A stretch of DNA of 64,000 bases from contig NZ_JACJRC010000024.1 of the NCBI RefSeq assembly GCF_014697025.1, positions 1-64,000 of the forward strand. Direction: 5' to 3'. This document shows, piece after piece, positions 35,877-45,051 of this stretch. Below the pieces are notes generated by a model, which saw only the letters and a program-made list of their open reading frames with translations, ran no database searches and was not told the origin of the DNA. A program made the translations under genes and the position numbers. The stretch comes from Alkalinema sp. FACHB-956 (GTDB taxonomy: Bacteria > Cyanobacteriota > Cyanobacteriia > Leptolyngbyales > Leptolyngbyaceae). Every line of letters starts with the position of its first letter. Position 1 is the stretch's first letter.

Positions 35877-36902
35877 CTACAGATGCACCCCCTTCAGACC
35901 CACCCGAGGATCACTACTCCGGTTCGCCCGAATCTTTTCATAGGCTTCCCGTTCGATCGCACTAATCTCCTTCGGCGCAGTAATTACCACCTTCACCATC
36001 TGATCACCCCGATTGCCTTTGGGATCCTTCCAACCCTTCCCCCGCAACCGCAACGTCTGCCCCGATCGAATCCCCGCTGGCACATTCACCGTCACCAAAC
36101 CATCCGGCGTCGGCACCTCAATCTGCGTCCCCAACACCGCCTCATCCGGCGCGATCGGCACCTCACAGGACAACTGCTCCCCATCCAACTGGAAAAACGG
36201 ATGGGCAACCAACTCCACAATCAAATACAAATCGCCCCGCTGACTCGTGTAATGGGGACTAAAATTGCCCTTCCCCCGCACCCGAATCTTGCTCCCCGGT
36301 TTCGCCCCAGCGGGAATATTCACCGTAATCACTTCATTGCCCACACTCAGGCGCTTTTGCACCCCATTAAACGCCTCAGCAAACGTCAGCGTTAACTTGG
36401 CCTCCGTATCCAGATTCGCGCCCCCCGCTGGCGGACTGCTGTAGCTGCTGCTGTAACTACCCGCCCCACCCGGTTGCCGAAATCCGCCCCCAAAGGGATC
36501 CGCAGATCGGCCCGTGCCATAGCCCCCCGGACTGCCACTACCCATGCGCCCTAGGAGGTCATTGATAAATTCTTCAAAGTTATTAAAGCGACCAAACTCA
36601 AAGTCCTCGAAATCCACATTGGCATTGCTATAGCCGCCACCATAGCCACCGGGCGCACCCGTCCCCACTTTGTTCCAATACTGACCGAATTGATCGTACT
36701 TCTTGCGCTTATCTGCATCGGACAGGACTTCGTAGGCTTCGTTGACTTCCTTGAAGCGCTCTTCCGCAGCCTTGTCACCAGGATTCACATCGGGGTGATA
36801 CTTCCGCGCCAATTGACGAAATGCCTTCTTGATGTCGTCAGCACTCGCCCCTTTGGTCACGCCCAAAACACTGTAGTAGTCCTTGAATCCAGCAGCAGCC
36901 AC
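35877..36902 (-). CDS. dnaJ: DnaJ-type co-chaperone without zinc finger
   Basis: This 341-residue class II J-protein stimulates DnaK in the cytosol. It starts at GTG 36902, with AGGAGG upstream, which yields [15 protein letters not shown], the standard beginning. The J-domain carries HPD in [15 protein letters not shown] Gly/Phe-rich linker ([21 protein letters not shown]) follows. The two C-terminal substrate-binding domains hold [20 protein letters not shown] and [20 protein letters not shown]. The four CxxCxGxG zinc motifs of classical DnaJ are absent. An ATG 87 bases upstream is a poorer start, because it lacks a ribosome-binding site and adds an untypical leader. Confidence 0.93.
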   Translation of the reverse strand: MAAAGFKDYYSVLGVTKGASADDIKKAFRQLARKYHPDVNPGDKAAEERFKEVNEAYEVLSDADKRKKYDQFGQYWNKVGTGAPGGYGGGYSNANVDFEDFEFGRFNNFEEFINDLLGRMGSGSPGGYGTGRSADPFGGGFRQPGGAGSYSSSYSSPPAGGANLDTEAKLTLTFAEAFNGVQKRLSVGNEVITVNIPAGAKPGSKIRVRGKGNFSPHYTSQRGDLYLIVELVAHPFFQLDGEQLSCEVPIAPDEAVLGTQIEVPTPDGLVTVNVPAGIRSGQTLRLRGKGWKDPKGNRGDQMVKVVITAPKEISAIEREAYEKIRANRSSDPRVGLKGVHL

Positions 36903-36928
36903 ACCTACTCTCCTCCTGTTACCTGTCT

Positions 36929-37288
36929 CTATGATGCCTTGAGGAGACGATTTCGGGCAGGTGCGAATGTCCGAACTGATTTGCACCAATAATGGGAACT
37001 AGACACATTGAAGAGGGTTGGCGAGTTGCGGGTGTGTGTGAGATGAAGTTTGAATCCAGTCGAGTTGGAGAATCGCTGAAAGGTGGGATTGCTGGCAGCC
37101 ACAAGTTCGCTAGCGACAACATCAGAAATAATAACGGTTCGGGCAATGGCTTCTAAAGAATTTGAATCTATAGGTAGGCGATCGCCAGTAGAAATGCAGG
37201 TCAGGATAGTCTTGCAAAACACACAGTAGCGATGCGAATCGAACCAGCCACCCATCAGGTGCCACTGCTTCCTGGGCATTCTAGACAA
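36929..37288 (-). CDS. possible small protein upstream of dnaJ (weak)
   Basis: An open frame of up to 119 codons ends 26 bases before the dnaJ start on the same strand. The product ([15 protein letters not shown] from an inner ATG) has a CxxC pair in CVFCKT but no recognised domain or clear ribosome-binding site. It does not conflict with dnaJ and is the only candidate in the 435-bp gap 36903-37337, but it may be chance. Confidence 0.2.
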   Translation of the reverse strand: MSRMPRKQWHLMGGWFDSHRYCVFCKTILTCISTGDRLPIDSNSLEAIARTVIISDVVASELVAASNPTFQRFSNSTGFKLHLTHTRNSPTLFNVSSSHYWCKSVRTFAPARNRLLKAS

Positions 37289-37337
37289 AAAATAGATCCC
37301 CCTTGTAGGCTAAAGCTATCCTCCTTAACCTCCACCC

Positions 37338-38270
37338 ATGTTCCAAGCCTTCCAAGCCTCCCCTAGCCCCGAACATCTGGGTTGGACCCTCGATCAACGC
37401 GATCCCGACTACATCCGATCGCTCATGCCACTGTGGGACTGGGCCTACCACCACTACTTCCGCGTCAACACCGCAGGCTGGGAAAACATCACCCTCGAGC
37501 AACCCGTCCTTTTTGTTGGTTCCCACAACGGCGGACTGGCCGCCCCCGACATGCACATGATGATGTACGACTGGTTCCGGCGCTTTGGCATCGATCGCCC
37601 CGTCTATGGCTTAATGCACCCTCGGCTACACCACGGCCTACCCACGATCGCCGAAATGGCCGTCAAAACCGGAGCCGTCATGGCCCACCCCAAAATGGCG
37701 ATCGCCGCCCTGCGATCGGGAGCCAGCGTTTTAGTCTATCCCGGTGGCATTCATGATGTCTTTCGTCCCTACTATCAACGCAATCAAATTCGCCTCGAAG
37801 GAAACACCGCCTTCATCAAACTCGCCCTCCGAGAAAAAACTCCGATCGTCCCAGCCATTTCCTGGGGTGCCCACGATAGCTTAATCGTCCTAGGCGACTT
37901 GTATCCCCTCGTCAACCAATTGCACCAAATGGGAATGCCCTGGCTCTTGGGCCTCGATCCCGAAGTCTGCCCCCTCTACCTCGGCTTACCTTGGGGCATC
38001 GCCCTCGGCCCCCTCCCCAATATCCCCTTTCCCACCAAAATCTATACGCGCGTCTTACCCGCCATCAGCTTCTCCTGGTATGGGCGCGATGCCGCCAACG
38101 ATCGGGCCTACGTTTACGAATGCTATGAAACCGTTCGGCGGGCCATGCAAACCGCCCTAGACCAACTGATTCAAGAAATACAACCCCCCAGCCCCAGCCA
38201 ACCCGAACAGGTCATCCAGCAAATGTTCAATCACCTGTCAAATCACCTGTTCAAGCATTCATCAACCTAG
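37338..38270 (+). CDS. lysophospholipid/glycerol acyltransferase (PlsC-like)
   Basis: This 310-residue protein belongs to the PlsC/diacylglycerol acyltransferase superfamily and should transfer an acyl chain to a lipid at the membrane. The catalytic HxxxxD-type motif is in GSHNGGLAAPDMH, and the phosphate-binding motif is VLVYPGGIHDVFRP. The strand TPIVPAISWGAHDSL follows as usual. Cyanobacteria carry several such genes, so the exact acceptor (lysophosphatidate, diacylglycerol or a wax-type alcohol) cannot be told. The last 25 residues are repetitive (FNHLSNHLFKH). Confidence 0.85.
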   Translation: MFQAFQASPSPEHLGWTLDQRDPDYIRSLMPLWDWAYHHYFRVNTAGWENITLEQPVLFVGSHNGGLAAPDMHMMMYDWFRRFGIDRPVYGLMHPRLHHGLPTIAEMAVKTGAVMAHPKMAIAALRSGASVLVYPGGIHDVFRPYYQRNQIRLEGNTAFIKLALREKTPIVPAISWGAHDSLIVLGDLYPLVNQLHQMGMPWLLGLDPEVCPLYLGLPWGIALGPLPNIPFPTKIYTRVLPAISFSWYGRDAANDRAYVYECYETVRRAMQTALDQLIQEIQPPSPSQPEQVIQQMFNHLSNHLFKHSST

Positions 38271-38389
38271 CGACCACTGAATCTAGTGATATCTCTAGTG
38301 ATATCTAGTGATAAGGTGCAGTAGGCTATCCCGAATCTCAGAACCCGAATCAACGCTCTTTGTAACGCTCTTTGTGTGGCAACTATTCC

Positions 38390-38893
38390 ATGCCCCTGAA
38401 CTATCTTCCGATTGATGTGATGGAACGCCGTTCAGTGTTTTGCGAGCTTTGGGATTCGCCTTGGTGTGAAGAACATGCGGCAATTGTTCGCCATGCACTC
38501 CTCCACGATCCTGATCCGAAGATTGGCCAATGGTGTCCTCAAATTTTGGTCGCTTGGGCCGATCGCAGTGCAGAAACACGGAATGCCCTGTTGATGTATC
38601 TTCGGCAGCCCTTCTTTGAAACTGCTGTGATTAATGAGGTGTTGCCTGCGGTTGCAGAACTGGGATTTGCGGATGACGAAATGGTGAATGCGATCGCGTC
38701 TCACATAGGTAGCCTGGAATATTGCGTTCCCCTCAATGTCATTGATGCGCTCGATCGGCTAGGACATTCAACACCAAACGCGATAGATGCCCTCGAATGG
38801 GCTAGCGATATCTCTAGTGGTTATTATGCCGATGATCTGATTCGCCAGACTGCCGCAGAAACGTTAATTAAACTGAAAGAACTTCCATTGTGA
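38390..38893 (+). CDS. HEAT-like helical protein, 167 residues
   Basis: Starting at ATG 38390 gives a 167-residue protein made of paired helices: AAIVRHALLHDPDPKIGQW, NALLMYLRQPFFETAVINEV, DDEMVNAIASHIGSLEYC and LIRQTAAETLIKLKELPL. The pattern resembles HEAT/Armadillo repeats. I see no catalytic motif. Short direct repeats (CTAGTGATAT and AACGCTCTTTGT) fill the 120 bp upstream. Unknown function; possible roles include scaffolding or immunity-type binding, with no evidence for either. Confidence 0.75.
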   Translation: MPLNYLPIDVMERRSVFCELWDSPWCEEHAAIVRHALLHDPDPKIGQWCPQILVAWADRSAETRNALLMYLRQPFFETAVINEVLPAVAELGFADDEMVNAIASHIGSLEYCVPLNVIDALDRLGHSTPNAIDALEWASDISSGYYADDLIRQTAAETLIKLKELPL

Positions 38894-38991
38894 AAATTAT
38901 CTTAGTTCTTGTCTGGTTGGATTGTGCTGATTTGTTTAGAACATTCGCTAAAAATAGAGAGGGCTGATCTGTATCCCCTGTCCGATCTGAT

Positions 38992-39429
38992 TCATCGCAG
39001 GGTTCCAATGTTACAAACGGGACAGAGATGATAATACTTCTGATATTCCATGAGAGATCCCTTGGCATTGCAGTGAGGGCAGTGAACCTGATCGAAAACT
39101 AAGTCATACAGGATTCTTATTTTCTCCCCCTCTAAAATGGCCTCTTCTTGCACTGGAACCCGAATTCCACTATCCACCCAAGCCTCTTGAGAAACCTGTT
39201 TTTTAATTCGGCCTTTTTTAGAGGTCACCTCTACCCATTGCTTGCCTCGGACAATGATCCAGTAGGGATGATGACTCTGGTTTAACGTCTCCCCAGGGGC
39301 AGGACAAATGAAGAACCAACGATCGCATTCTCTGCAAAGGGCGATCGTGCGATTCCACCCTTGCCCCACCCAACCGATCGTGACACTGTGTGGGCAATGG
39401 TCACAAAATAATTCAGTTATCTCAGACAT
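38992..39429 (-). CDS. double zinc-ribbon protein, 145 residues
   Basis: The protein has two zinc-ribbon-like modules: CDHC with CREC in the first 40 residues, and CPHC with CPVC in the last 30. Between them lies a beta-rich segment (PYWIIVRGKQWVEVTSKKG). It has no membrane segment. It is the last of three closely spaced minus-strand genes; its start is 16 bases from the stop of the gene before it, so cotranscription is likely. I do not recognise a family. Nucleic-acid or protein binding is typical for such ribbons. Confidence 0.78.
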   Translation of the reverse strand: MSEITELFCDHCPHSVTIGWVGQGWNRTIALCRECDRWFFICPAPGETLNQSHHPYWIIVRGKQWVEVTSKKGRIKKQVSQEAWVDSGIRVPVQEEAILEGEKIRILYDLVFDQVHCPHCNAKGSLMEYQKYYHLCPVCNIGTLR

Positions 39430-39445
39430 ACTATGATTTTACAAA

Positions 39446-40828
39446 TCAATCGTGGTGTTCAGACCATACCTCATAGATCACCCAGCCGATCGCGCCTACA
39501 ATCAAGAGTCCTCCGAGCCAAAGGACTAATCGAATCGCCACAATCATCCCAACAATAATCAACACAAACGTGAGAGCCGTCTTCTGAGCTTTGCTGAGCG
39601 ATCGTGCGGGTAAGTGTTGCCTAGGGAGAATGGTCTCTAGGGGGGATTCTGCTACAGCAAGGGTCGGCATTGTGGGGGATGGCGTAGGTTCCTGCTGGAC
39701 TGCTTCCTGTTGCGCAAGTTCCTGTTGCGCGAGTTCCTGTTGCGCGAGTTCCTGTTGCGCGAGTTCCTGTTGTGCGAGTTCCTGTTGTGCGGTTTCCTGT
39801 TGCGCGGGTTCTGCCGCTGGCTTTTCCGTGACCTGCCAAATTCCTTCGATATTTGCATTCCAGCGTTGCGGCTGTACCTCCCCAAATCCTACCAAAAATA
39901 ACTCCCGTACTGTTGGGACATCAGTTTGGCGGAAGTAGTAATACAATGGCAAATCATCATCCCCTCGATAGCACAAGGATTCATCGTCAGGATCTAAATA
40001 GCCCTGGGTTGTAACGATCTCGTGGAAATTCTTCTCGCCTAGGGCCTCTCTGAGTTGCCGAAAATCCTGACGATCGATTTCTGTAAGGGTAAAGTTCCAC
40101 CGTGAGATCCCCATCGGAACTGGAATGGGGTGCTCCCAATCATCCTCCGTGATGTCCCCATCATAGGCACCCATCCGCCGAGTCAAATCCCAAACATTAA
40201 CGCTGACTTCGATATTTTTCTGTTGTTGTGCTTGCTGTTGTTGTAATTCTTGTGTGTGTTGTTGTGATTGCTGTTGTGTGTGTGAAAGTATAGGTGGCTG
40301 GGATTTTTCACCCACTTCCACACGACACAGCACCAGCCGTAGACCGTCTTCATAGCCCGTGACAAACTTCACCCGATAATTGAAAATGCGAGTAAAGAGC
40401 ATTCCTTCACCTGTGGGATTAGAATCTGCCCAAATTCGCTCACATCGACTGAGAAAATCAAAGTGATTCAAGTCCTCGGGCACGATCGAGGCAATAAACC
40501 AATCCATCGAAATCGGCACATTGACTCGACCCGGTTGAGCACCAGGATTCCATTGCAGGCGCTCAGGAGAACTGGAATACTGGGTAATCCGCTGGAAAGC
40601 GGTGAGTAATTGGGTTAAATAGGGATAGCCTTGGGTGCTAATGGCATTGACTTGCTCCATCGTGAGCGTATCCGGTGTCAGCCCTGCAACATCCAACTCA
40701 ATCAGGAAAAAGCGGCGTTTTACCGAAAGCGAGACCTGGCTATCAAAATCGTATTGTTGCGCGAGGGTTACAATATCTTGCGATCGGGTTTCTAGACTTT
40801 CTAAAGCAGCTTGCGAAGGAATTTGCAT
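39446..40828 (-). CDS. tail-anchored protein with Gln-rich repeats, unknown
   Basis: This 460-residue protein has a soluble N-terminal domain (1-190), a Gln-rich linker (QQQSQQHTQELQQQQAQQQ), a second soluble domain (NIEVSVNVWDLTRRMGAYDG to FLVGFGEVQPQRWN), seven AQQEL-like pentapeptide repeats, and two hydrophobic segments at the C-terminus (ALTFVLIIVGMIVAIRLVLW and LLIVGAIGWVIYEVW). It would face the cytoplasm from a membrane anchor. No known domain is recognised. It is the middle gene of a tight group, 32 bases after the 488-residue gene and 16 bases before the zinc-ribbon gene. Confidence 0.8.
   Translation of the reverse strand: MQIPSQAALESLETRSQDIVTLAQQYDFDSQVSLSVKRRFFLIELDVAGLTPDTLTMEQVNAISTQGYPYLTQLLTAFQRITQYSSSPERLQWNPGAQPGRVNVPISMDWFIASIVPEDLNHFDFLSRCERIWADSNPTGEGMLFTRIFNYRVKFVTGYEDGLRLVLCRVEVGEKSQPPILSHTQQQSQQHTQELQQQQAQQQKNIEVSVNVWDLTRRMGAYDGDITEDDWEHPIPVPMGISRWNFTLTEIDRQDFRQLREALGEKNFHEIVTTQGYLDPDDESLCYRGDDDLPLYYYFRQTDVPTVRELFLVGFGEVQPQRWNANIEGIWQVTEKPAAEPAQQETAQQELAQQELAQQELAQQELAQQELAQQEAVQQEPTPSPTMPTLAVAESPLETILPRQHLPARSLSKAQKTALTFVLIIVGMIVAIRLVLWLGGLLIVGAIGWVIYEVWSEHHD
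39704..39808 (-). repeat. seven 15-bp tandem repeats inside a gene
   Basis: TTCCTGTTGCGCGAG (plus-strand reading) occurs seven times, with one- to three-base changes in the outer copies. It encodes the AQQEL repeats of the tail-anchored protein. Confidence 0.95.
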
Positions 40829-40860
40829 AGGAAATCAAACACAGGTGGAGATAGTTCGTC

Positions 40861-42327
40861 TTACGTCGAGTCAGAAGAGGACTTATGCAGGGGGGCTCCA
40901 CACCAATCAGCATAGTTAAAGTGGGTTGTGCCAAAACGTAGCTGAAGACAGCGCGATCGAAGTCCTTGAACTGCGGTAGTCGGTAAATTCAGCATTCCCA
41001 AAATGCGATCAAACGTGACGAGATCGCCCCTGGCCCAGAGTTGACCCAGATGACAGGATAGGCAAGCCAAAAGCTGCTGTGCCTGCGGTAAGGCAGGATC
41101 ACTTCCCAGGAGGAGTAACGCCTGCTCTCGACCTGTCCAGTCGATCGCACCCGGCTCCAAAGGCCAGTAGCAATTTGGCAAAGCAGCCCAAGTCAGCAGC
41201 TCTAGATAACTGGGTGGGGTGCCATCTGCAAGGCGATCGGTTAGATCCTCTGGTGCAGCGATGGGTATTGCTGCCGCAAGCTGAATGGCAGAGTGTGGGA
41301 GGGTTTTCGTGGTTAGCAATTGATAGGATTGGCTGCCAATGCTCAACCTCAGACTGTGGGGAGCCTTCAGGTCTGCTTGCTGTAGCGTTTGCAAAGCCCT
41401 CTCAAGAATGGCCTCAATTTGTGGCCAAATGTCGGTAAAAAAGATCCAATCTAAAACTAGTAAAGATTGGCGTTGTTGCAAGCAATGCTGATGGATGATT
41501 TTCTGCAATCGATCGAGCCTGATTAAACAGGATTGAAGTTTTGGATAACTAATCAATTGATCCTGTAATTCCTGAGACAATGGTAAATTCATCAAACCAG
41601 CGAGATACAGACGATTCAGTAATTCATCCCGTCGCTGAGTTGCATTGTCCGGTGTATACAAATAGGCTCGATCGGTAAATAGTTCAAGATAATTAGCAGC
41701 CGTCTGCTCTAAATCTTGCAAAATTGGCGGAATCAGCAAGCGATGGTTGCTGGGTTGAAGGGCAGAAAATTTGTTGTTAGAGGGGATCGGTGTCCCAAAT
41801 CGCGCTATCCAGTCCGCCTCAGTGATGACTTCCACCCCGGCCAAATCAGGAATCTGGCGATATTCAACCCACGATCGCGCCACCTGCATAATTTTGAGCA
41901 CTGTGCTATGCACCATGAAATAGTCAGGATAATAGTTTCCTGGAACCCAACGCCAAATTAGTTCATCAAAACCTTTTGCCTGCTGGGTTTGGGCTGCTTG
42001 CTGGGTTTGGGTGTGAATTAATTCCCACAGTGACCAATCTCGATAATGATCAGCTTCATCCACCCGAATCGGCCATAGCTCTGTCTCAAACGATCGGCCA
42101 AAAGCATCGTAGGCGATCGGCGTCCAAGGTTCATGCTGTTTCAGACAATGCCAAAAATCTGGGTAGTTGGCTGCTAAAGCTTGGTTCGCCAGGACTTGAA
42201 TGAACCAGGCATCGTTATAAGCTGAGCAAGACTGCCGACTGTGGCGACCCCAAAAAATAATTTGTTCTTGATGTTGTCCAATGGCCAGAGTGTAGCCATC
42301 AACTAATACGATTGCTTGTGGGTACAC
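40861..42327 (-). CDS. unknown soluble protein, 488 residues
   Basis: The frame starts at GTG 42327 (MYPQAIVLVDGYTLAIGQHQ) and is open for 488 codons with cyanobacterial composition. No membrane segment or known motif is seen. The first third is rich in Trp and Tyr (ELIWRWVPGNYYPDYFMVHS), the rest is helical and Leu/Gln-rich. It is the first gene of a three-gene minus-strand group. The N-terminal beta pattern could form a sensor-like or adaptor domain, but I assign no function. Confidence 0.78.
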   Translation of the reverse strand: MYPQAIVLVDGYTLAIGQHQEQIIFWGRHSRQSCSAYNDAWFIQVLANQALAANYPDFWHCLKQHEPWTPIAYDAFGRSFETELWPIRVDEADHYRDWSLWELIHTQTQQAAQTQQAKGFDELIWRWVPGNYYPDYFMVHSTVLKIMQVARSWVEYRQIPDLAGVEVITEADWIARFGTPIPSNNKFSALQPSNHRLLIPPILQDLEQTAANYLELFTDRAYLYTPDNATQRRDELLNRLYLAGLMNLPLSQELQDQLISYPKLQSCLIRLDRLQKIIHQHCLQQRQSLLVLDWIFFTDIWPQIEAILERALQTLQQADLKAPHSLRLSIGSQSYQLLTTKTLPHSAIQLAAAIPIAAPEDLTDRLADGTPPSYLELLTWAALPNCYWPLEPGAIDWTGREQALLLLGSDPALPQAQQLLACLSCHLGQLWARGDLVTFDRILGMLNLPTTAVQGLRSRCLQLRFGTTHFNYADWCGAPLHKSSSDST

Positions 42328-42330
42328 GTT

Positions 42331-42377
42331 AATCTATCTGTTCTGCAATCTATCTGTTCTGCAATGTATCTGTTCTA
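42331..42377. repeat. 16-bp tandem repeat, ~2.9 copies
   Basis: AATCTATCTGTTCTGC is repeated twice exactly, with a diverged third copy. A second small repeat (TATCTAGTTAAAGCA) lies at about 42526-42566. Both are in the 250 bp between the 488-residue gene and the tRNA. Confidence 0.85.
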
Positions 42378-42577
42378 AATGCCCGCTCCGTTCCCTAGTA
42401 GGAGATCCTGAAGATACGATGAATTCAGCCTTGCAAGCAACCGCCTAAGGCTGTCCCATCTGGGAAATTAACGGATTGTATTGCAGCAAAACGGTATGGT
42501 TCCACCATAACCTTGTTAAAGCACAGTATCTAGTTAAAGCAAACTATATCTAGTTAAAGCAAACCATCAAATCCTAA

Positions 42578-42649
42578 AGCCGATGATGAGATTTGAACTC
42601 ACGACCGCTCGATTACGAATCGAGTGCTCTACCACTGAGCTACATCGGC
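42578..42649 (-). tRNA. tRNA-Thr (anticodon CGU)
   Basis: The minus strand folds into a complete cloverleaf. The acceptor stem is GCCGATG/CATCGGC, the D arm is AGCTCAGTGGTAGAGC, the anticodon stem CTCGA/TCGAG holds loop TTCGTAA with anticodon CGT, and the T arm has GTTCAAATC. The CCA end is not encoded. A CGU anticodon reads ACG, threonine. Confidence 0.95.
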
Positions 42650-42799
42650 AACCAAAAAGCTGTATACCAGTGTAGCAGAAAAATAACGGATTGCAAGCCC
42701 TTGTTTAAAAAATCAGCGATGCCAAATTAAATGCATTTGTACTGCAATGATTGCCTATGGGGTGAGGACGGTGTAGAAAAGACCCCCATGATAGTAGGT

Positions 42800-44740
42800 T
42801 CACCTAAATAACAGTTGATAAACCACGATCGTGAGCAAAAAGAGAATGCATCCCACGAGCCACGATCGTTGTTGTTTGAGCTGTTGAATTTCTTGTAAAA
42901 GCTGGGTTTGTAGATGCTGCTGCGCCATTTGCTTCACTTCTTCGGGCACCGCATCCAGTACCGACTGAGAGACCAGCTTGTCCTTGCGATCTGCGATCTG
43001 ACTGGGTGGATTCGGAACTGCAAGGGTAGAGTCCTCAGAATCAATGGGTTGAGCAAGTGCTGGTTCCACCTGTTGCAAGGAAGAACCTGACGATGGGTGT
43101 AGTGGGACAGCAACAAGTGGGACAGCAACAGTCGGTGTGGCAAGGTCTACGCTCGATTTGGATTGATCCACGATCTCATTTGAGCCGACCTCCGCTGTCC
43201 TGTCTAAGGACGCACTTTCTAGGGATGGATCTGAAATGGGATTAATTGTGGAAGAAACGATCGCATCAGAGAGCGCAATAGGCGGGGGTTCCACCTGTGC
43301 AGCGGACAGTCTGGCCACAGAGGATTGATCCATCGGCGATCGCGCAGGAGACTCAGAGGGTTGAGCAGGGGCGGTGCTGCTCTGCAACTCTAATGCATCA
43401 TAGGTGGCTAACTGGGCATCTACCCAATTCAGGTTGAAAATGGCTTGGTAAATGGGATTTTTCACTTGAAGGCGGCCTTGCCGTTGCTCCACCAAGCCGG
43501 ATAACAGCAGCTCTGTTAAAACGGGTTCAATGGCTCGATCGCTGGAAAAAATCACTTGCTCAAAGTCCAAAGATTTCTCTAGCGATTTTCCTAGCCAATC
43601 TGTTCCCAATCTAAGTTGTTCCGCAGGTGGCGTCGGAGAATTAACAAATTGGGTCGCTGGAGCTGGGGAAATCCCACGGGTGGAATCCAGGCTAAGGTCT
43701 GCCAACGGTCTGGATGGAGAATTCTGATTTTTGGGAGATACCTCCTCTGGTTCGTCTGGTACTGGGTTCGATTGCTCTCTGAGGAGCAACTGGCGATACA
43801 GTAAGAGGCGATCGCGCCGACCTCGGGGTTCAAATAACAGGCGATCGCGAATGGTCCGCAGGTGTTCTGGATAGTCTTGAGCTTCCCAATCCTGAAGAAT
43901 ATGCTTGTGGACGAGCTGTTCCACCCAAAAAGATTCGGTTCCTGGGGGTAAATTGAGCGTTCCTTGAATGGTCGATTGGCTACTCTGCATGGTGAGTTGA
44001 CAGAGTTTCTGGGTCAAAAAGGGTTGCCCCGCCGTCCAATACAAGATGGCTTTGAGGACAGCCATGGGTTGGTTGACCTTCCCCACCAGCCCACAGGCAA
44101 GGGGAAACACTTCATGATCCTGAAAGCCCCGCAGTTGGATAGCTCGGCCAATGTTGAGGGGGGTCCGCTGCGGATCTCGAATCAGGGCTGCTGGTGTAGC
44201 CACGCCAAAGAGTGCCCAAGTCAGTCGCCGATACTCTGGCATCTCAGAGCGTCGATCGTAGGTGGCTCGAATTAATGCAAAAAAGTCATCCGTTGGAAAG
44301 GTCAGAGCCATGACGCTATCGACTTCGTCGATGAAAAGGACGATCGGCCCTGGGACCTGAGGCAACAAGATTTCTTCAAAAAAGGTTGCTAATCGCCGAA
44401 CTAAGGATAATTCCTGATGGTTGCGCCACCAACTGCCCAACTGTACTTCAAGGCGGAAACTTTGAATGAGTGAAGCGGCAAAGGAGGCATACCATTGCTC
44501 CGGCGTTGTGGTGCGTGTACCCAGCAGGGTTAGATCCACTGCGCCACATTTGCGCCCCTGTTGTTGGAGCTGATGCATGGTGCGCACCCGCAGGCTGGAT
44601 TTCCCCATTTGCCGTGCATTCAGCACATAGCTCAACTCCCCATTATTGAGCGCCATGACCAGATCCAAATCCGCTTGGCGTACCACATAGCTGGGTGAAT
44701 TTTGTCGTAGACTCCCGCCGACCTGGTATGTATCGCTCAC
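42800..44740 (-). CDS. AAA-like ATPase with C-terminal membrane anchor
   Basis: This 646-residue protein starts at GTG 44740, with GGGAGG upstream; this start gives SDTYQVGGSLRQNSPSYVVR, the standard beginning of the AAA-like (PF14516) domain. Walker A is in LNARQMGKSSLRVRT and Walker B in IVLFIDEVDSV. After about residue 300 come a winged-helix-like part and a long Pro/Ser-rich linker. The end has one membrane helix (WLVGCILFLLTIVVYQLLF). In cyanobacteria this ATPase is often fused to WD40 or CHASE2-type domains in signalling or conflict proteins; here the output domain is absent and the tail is an anchor. Confidence 0.85.
   Translation of the reverse strand: MSDTYQVGGSLRQNSPSYVVRQADLDLVMALNNGELSYVLNARQMGKSSLRVRTMHQLQQQGRKCGAVDLTLLGTRTTTPEQWYASFAASLIQSFRLEVQLGSWWRNHQELSLVRRLATFFEEILLPQVPGPIVLFIDEVDSVMALTFPTDDFFALIRATYDRRSEMPEYRRLTWALFGVATPAALIRDPQRTPLNIGRAIQLRGFQDHEVFPLACGLVGKVNQPMAVLKAILYWTAGQPFLTQKLCQLTMQSSQSTIQGTLNLPPGTESFWVEQLVHKHILQDWEAQDYPEHLRTIRDRLLFEPRGRRDRLLLYRQLLLREQSNPVPDEPEEVSPKNQNSPSRPLADLSLDSTRGISPAPATQFVNSPTPPAEQLRLGTDWLGKSLEKSLDFEQVIFSSDRAIEPVLTELLLSGLVEQRQGRLQVKNPIYQAIFNLNWVDAQLATYDALELQSSTAPAQPSESPARSPMDQSSVARLSAAQVEPPPIALSDAIVSSTINPISDPSLESASLDRTAEVGSNEIVDQSKSSVDLATPTVAVPLVAVPLHPSSGSSLQQVEPALAQPIDSEDSTLAVPNPPSQIADRKDKLVSQSVLDAVPEEVKQMAQQHLQTQLLQEIQQLKQQRSWLVGCILFLLTIVVYQLLFR
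43080..43112. repeat. 33-bp dispersed repeat, copy 1
   Basis: This 33-bp segment, starting GAAGAACCTGACGATGGGTG, matches 46158-46190 at 30 of 33 positions. Here it lies in the linker of the AAA-like ATPase gene. Confidence 0.8.
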
Positions 44741-44800
44741 AATCAACCTCCCTTGGCTTCCCACCAGTGTATCGAGGTTCCACTGAATATTGAGCCTGAA

Positions 44801-44860
44801 CTCAATGCTGCACTCAATACTGCACTCAATACTGAACTCGATACTGAACTCGATACAGTG
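44801..44860. repeat. five 12-bp tandem repeats upstream of the AAA-like gene
   Basis: Units CTCAATGCTGCA, CTCAATACTGCA, CTCAATACTGAA, CTCGATACTGAA and CTCGATACAGTG are contiguous. They lie 60-120 bases upstream of the GTG start and would encode SIEF/SIEC repeats only if an unlikely upstream start were used. Confidence 0.9.
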
Positions 44861-45051
44861 GTGTTTGGAGAAAATGGCATTCTGCCAGCTCCGAACAATG
44901 AGCGAATCCCACAAGTCCGAGCAGTCCACTGCCCCATAGCCGATGACTACCGCACGATCGGGATCTGGAACAATCCTACGGGATCTCGCAGACTTTCAGA
45001 TCCGTTTTAGATCATCCGTTTCAGAGTAAATTTCAGGTCAAATCAGGGTTG

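Noticed and set aside
44741..44929. 63-residue extension of the AAA-like ATPase with SIEF/SIEC repeats
   Set aside because: The extension is made of 12-bp DNA repeats; GTG 44740 has GGGAGG upstream and gives the usual domain start.
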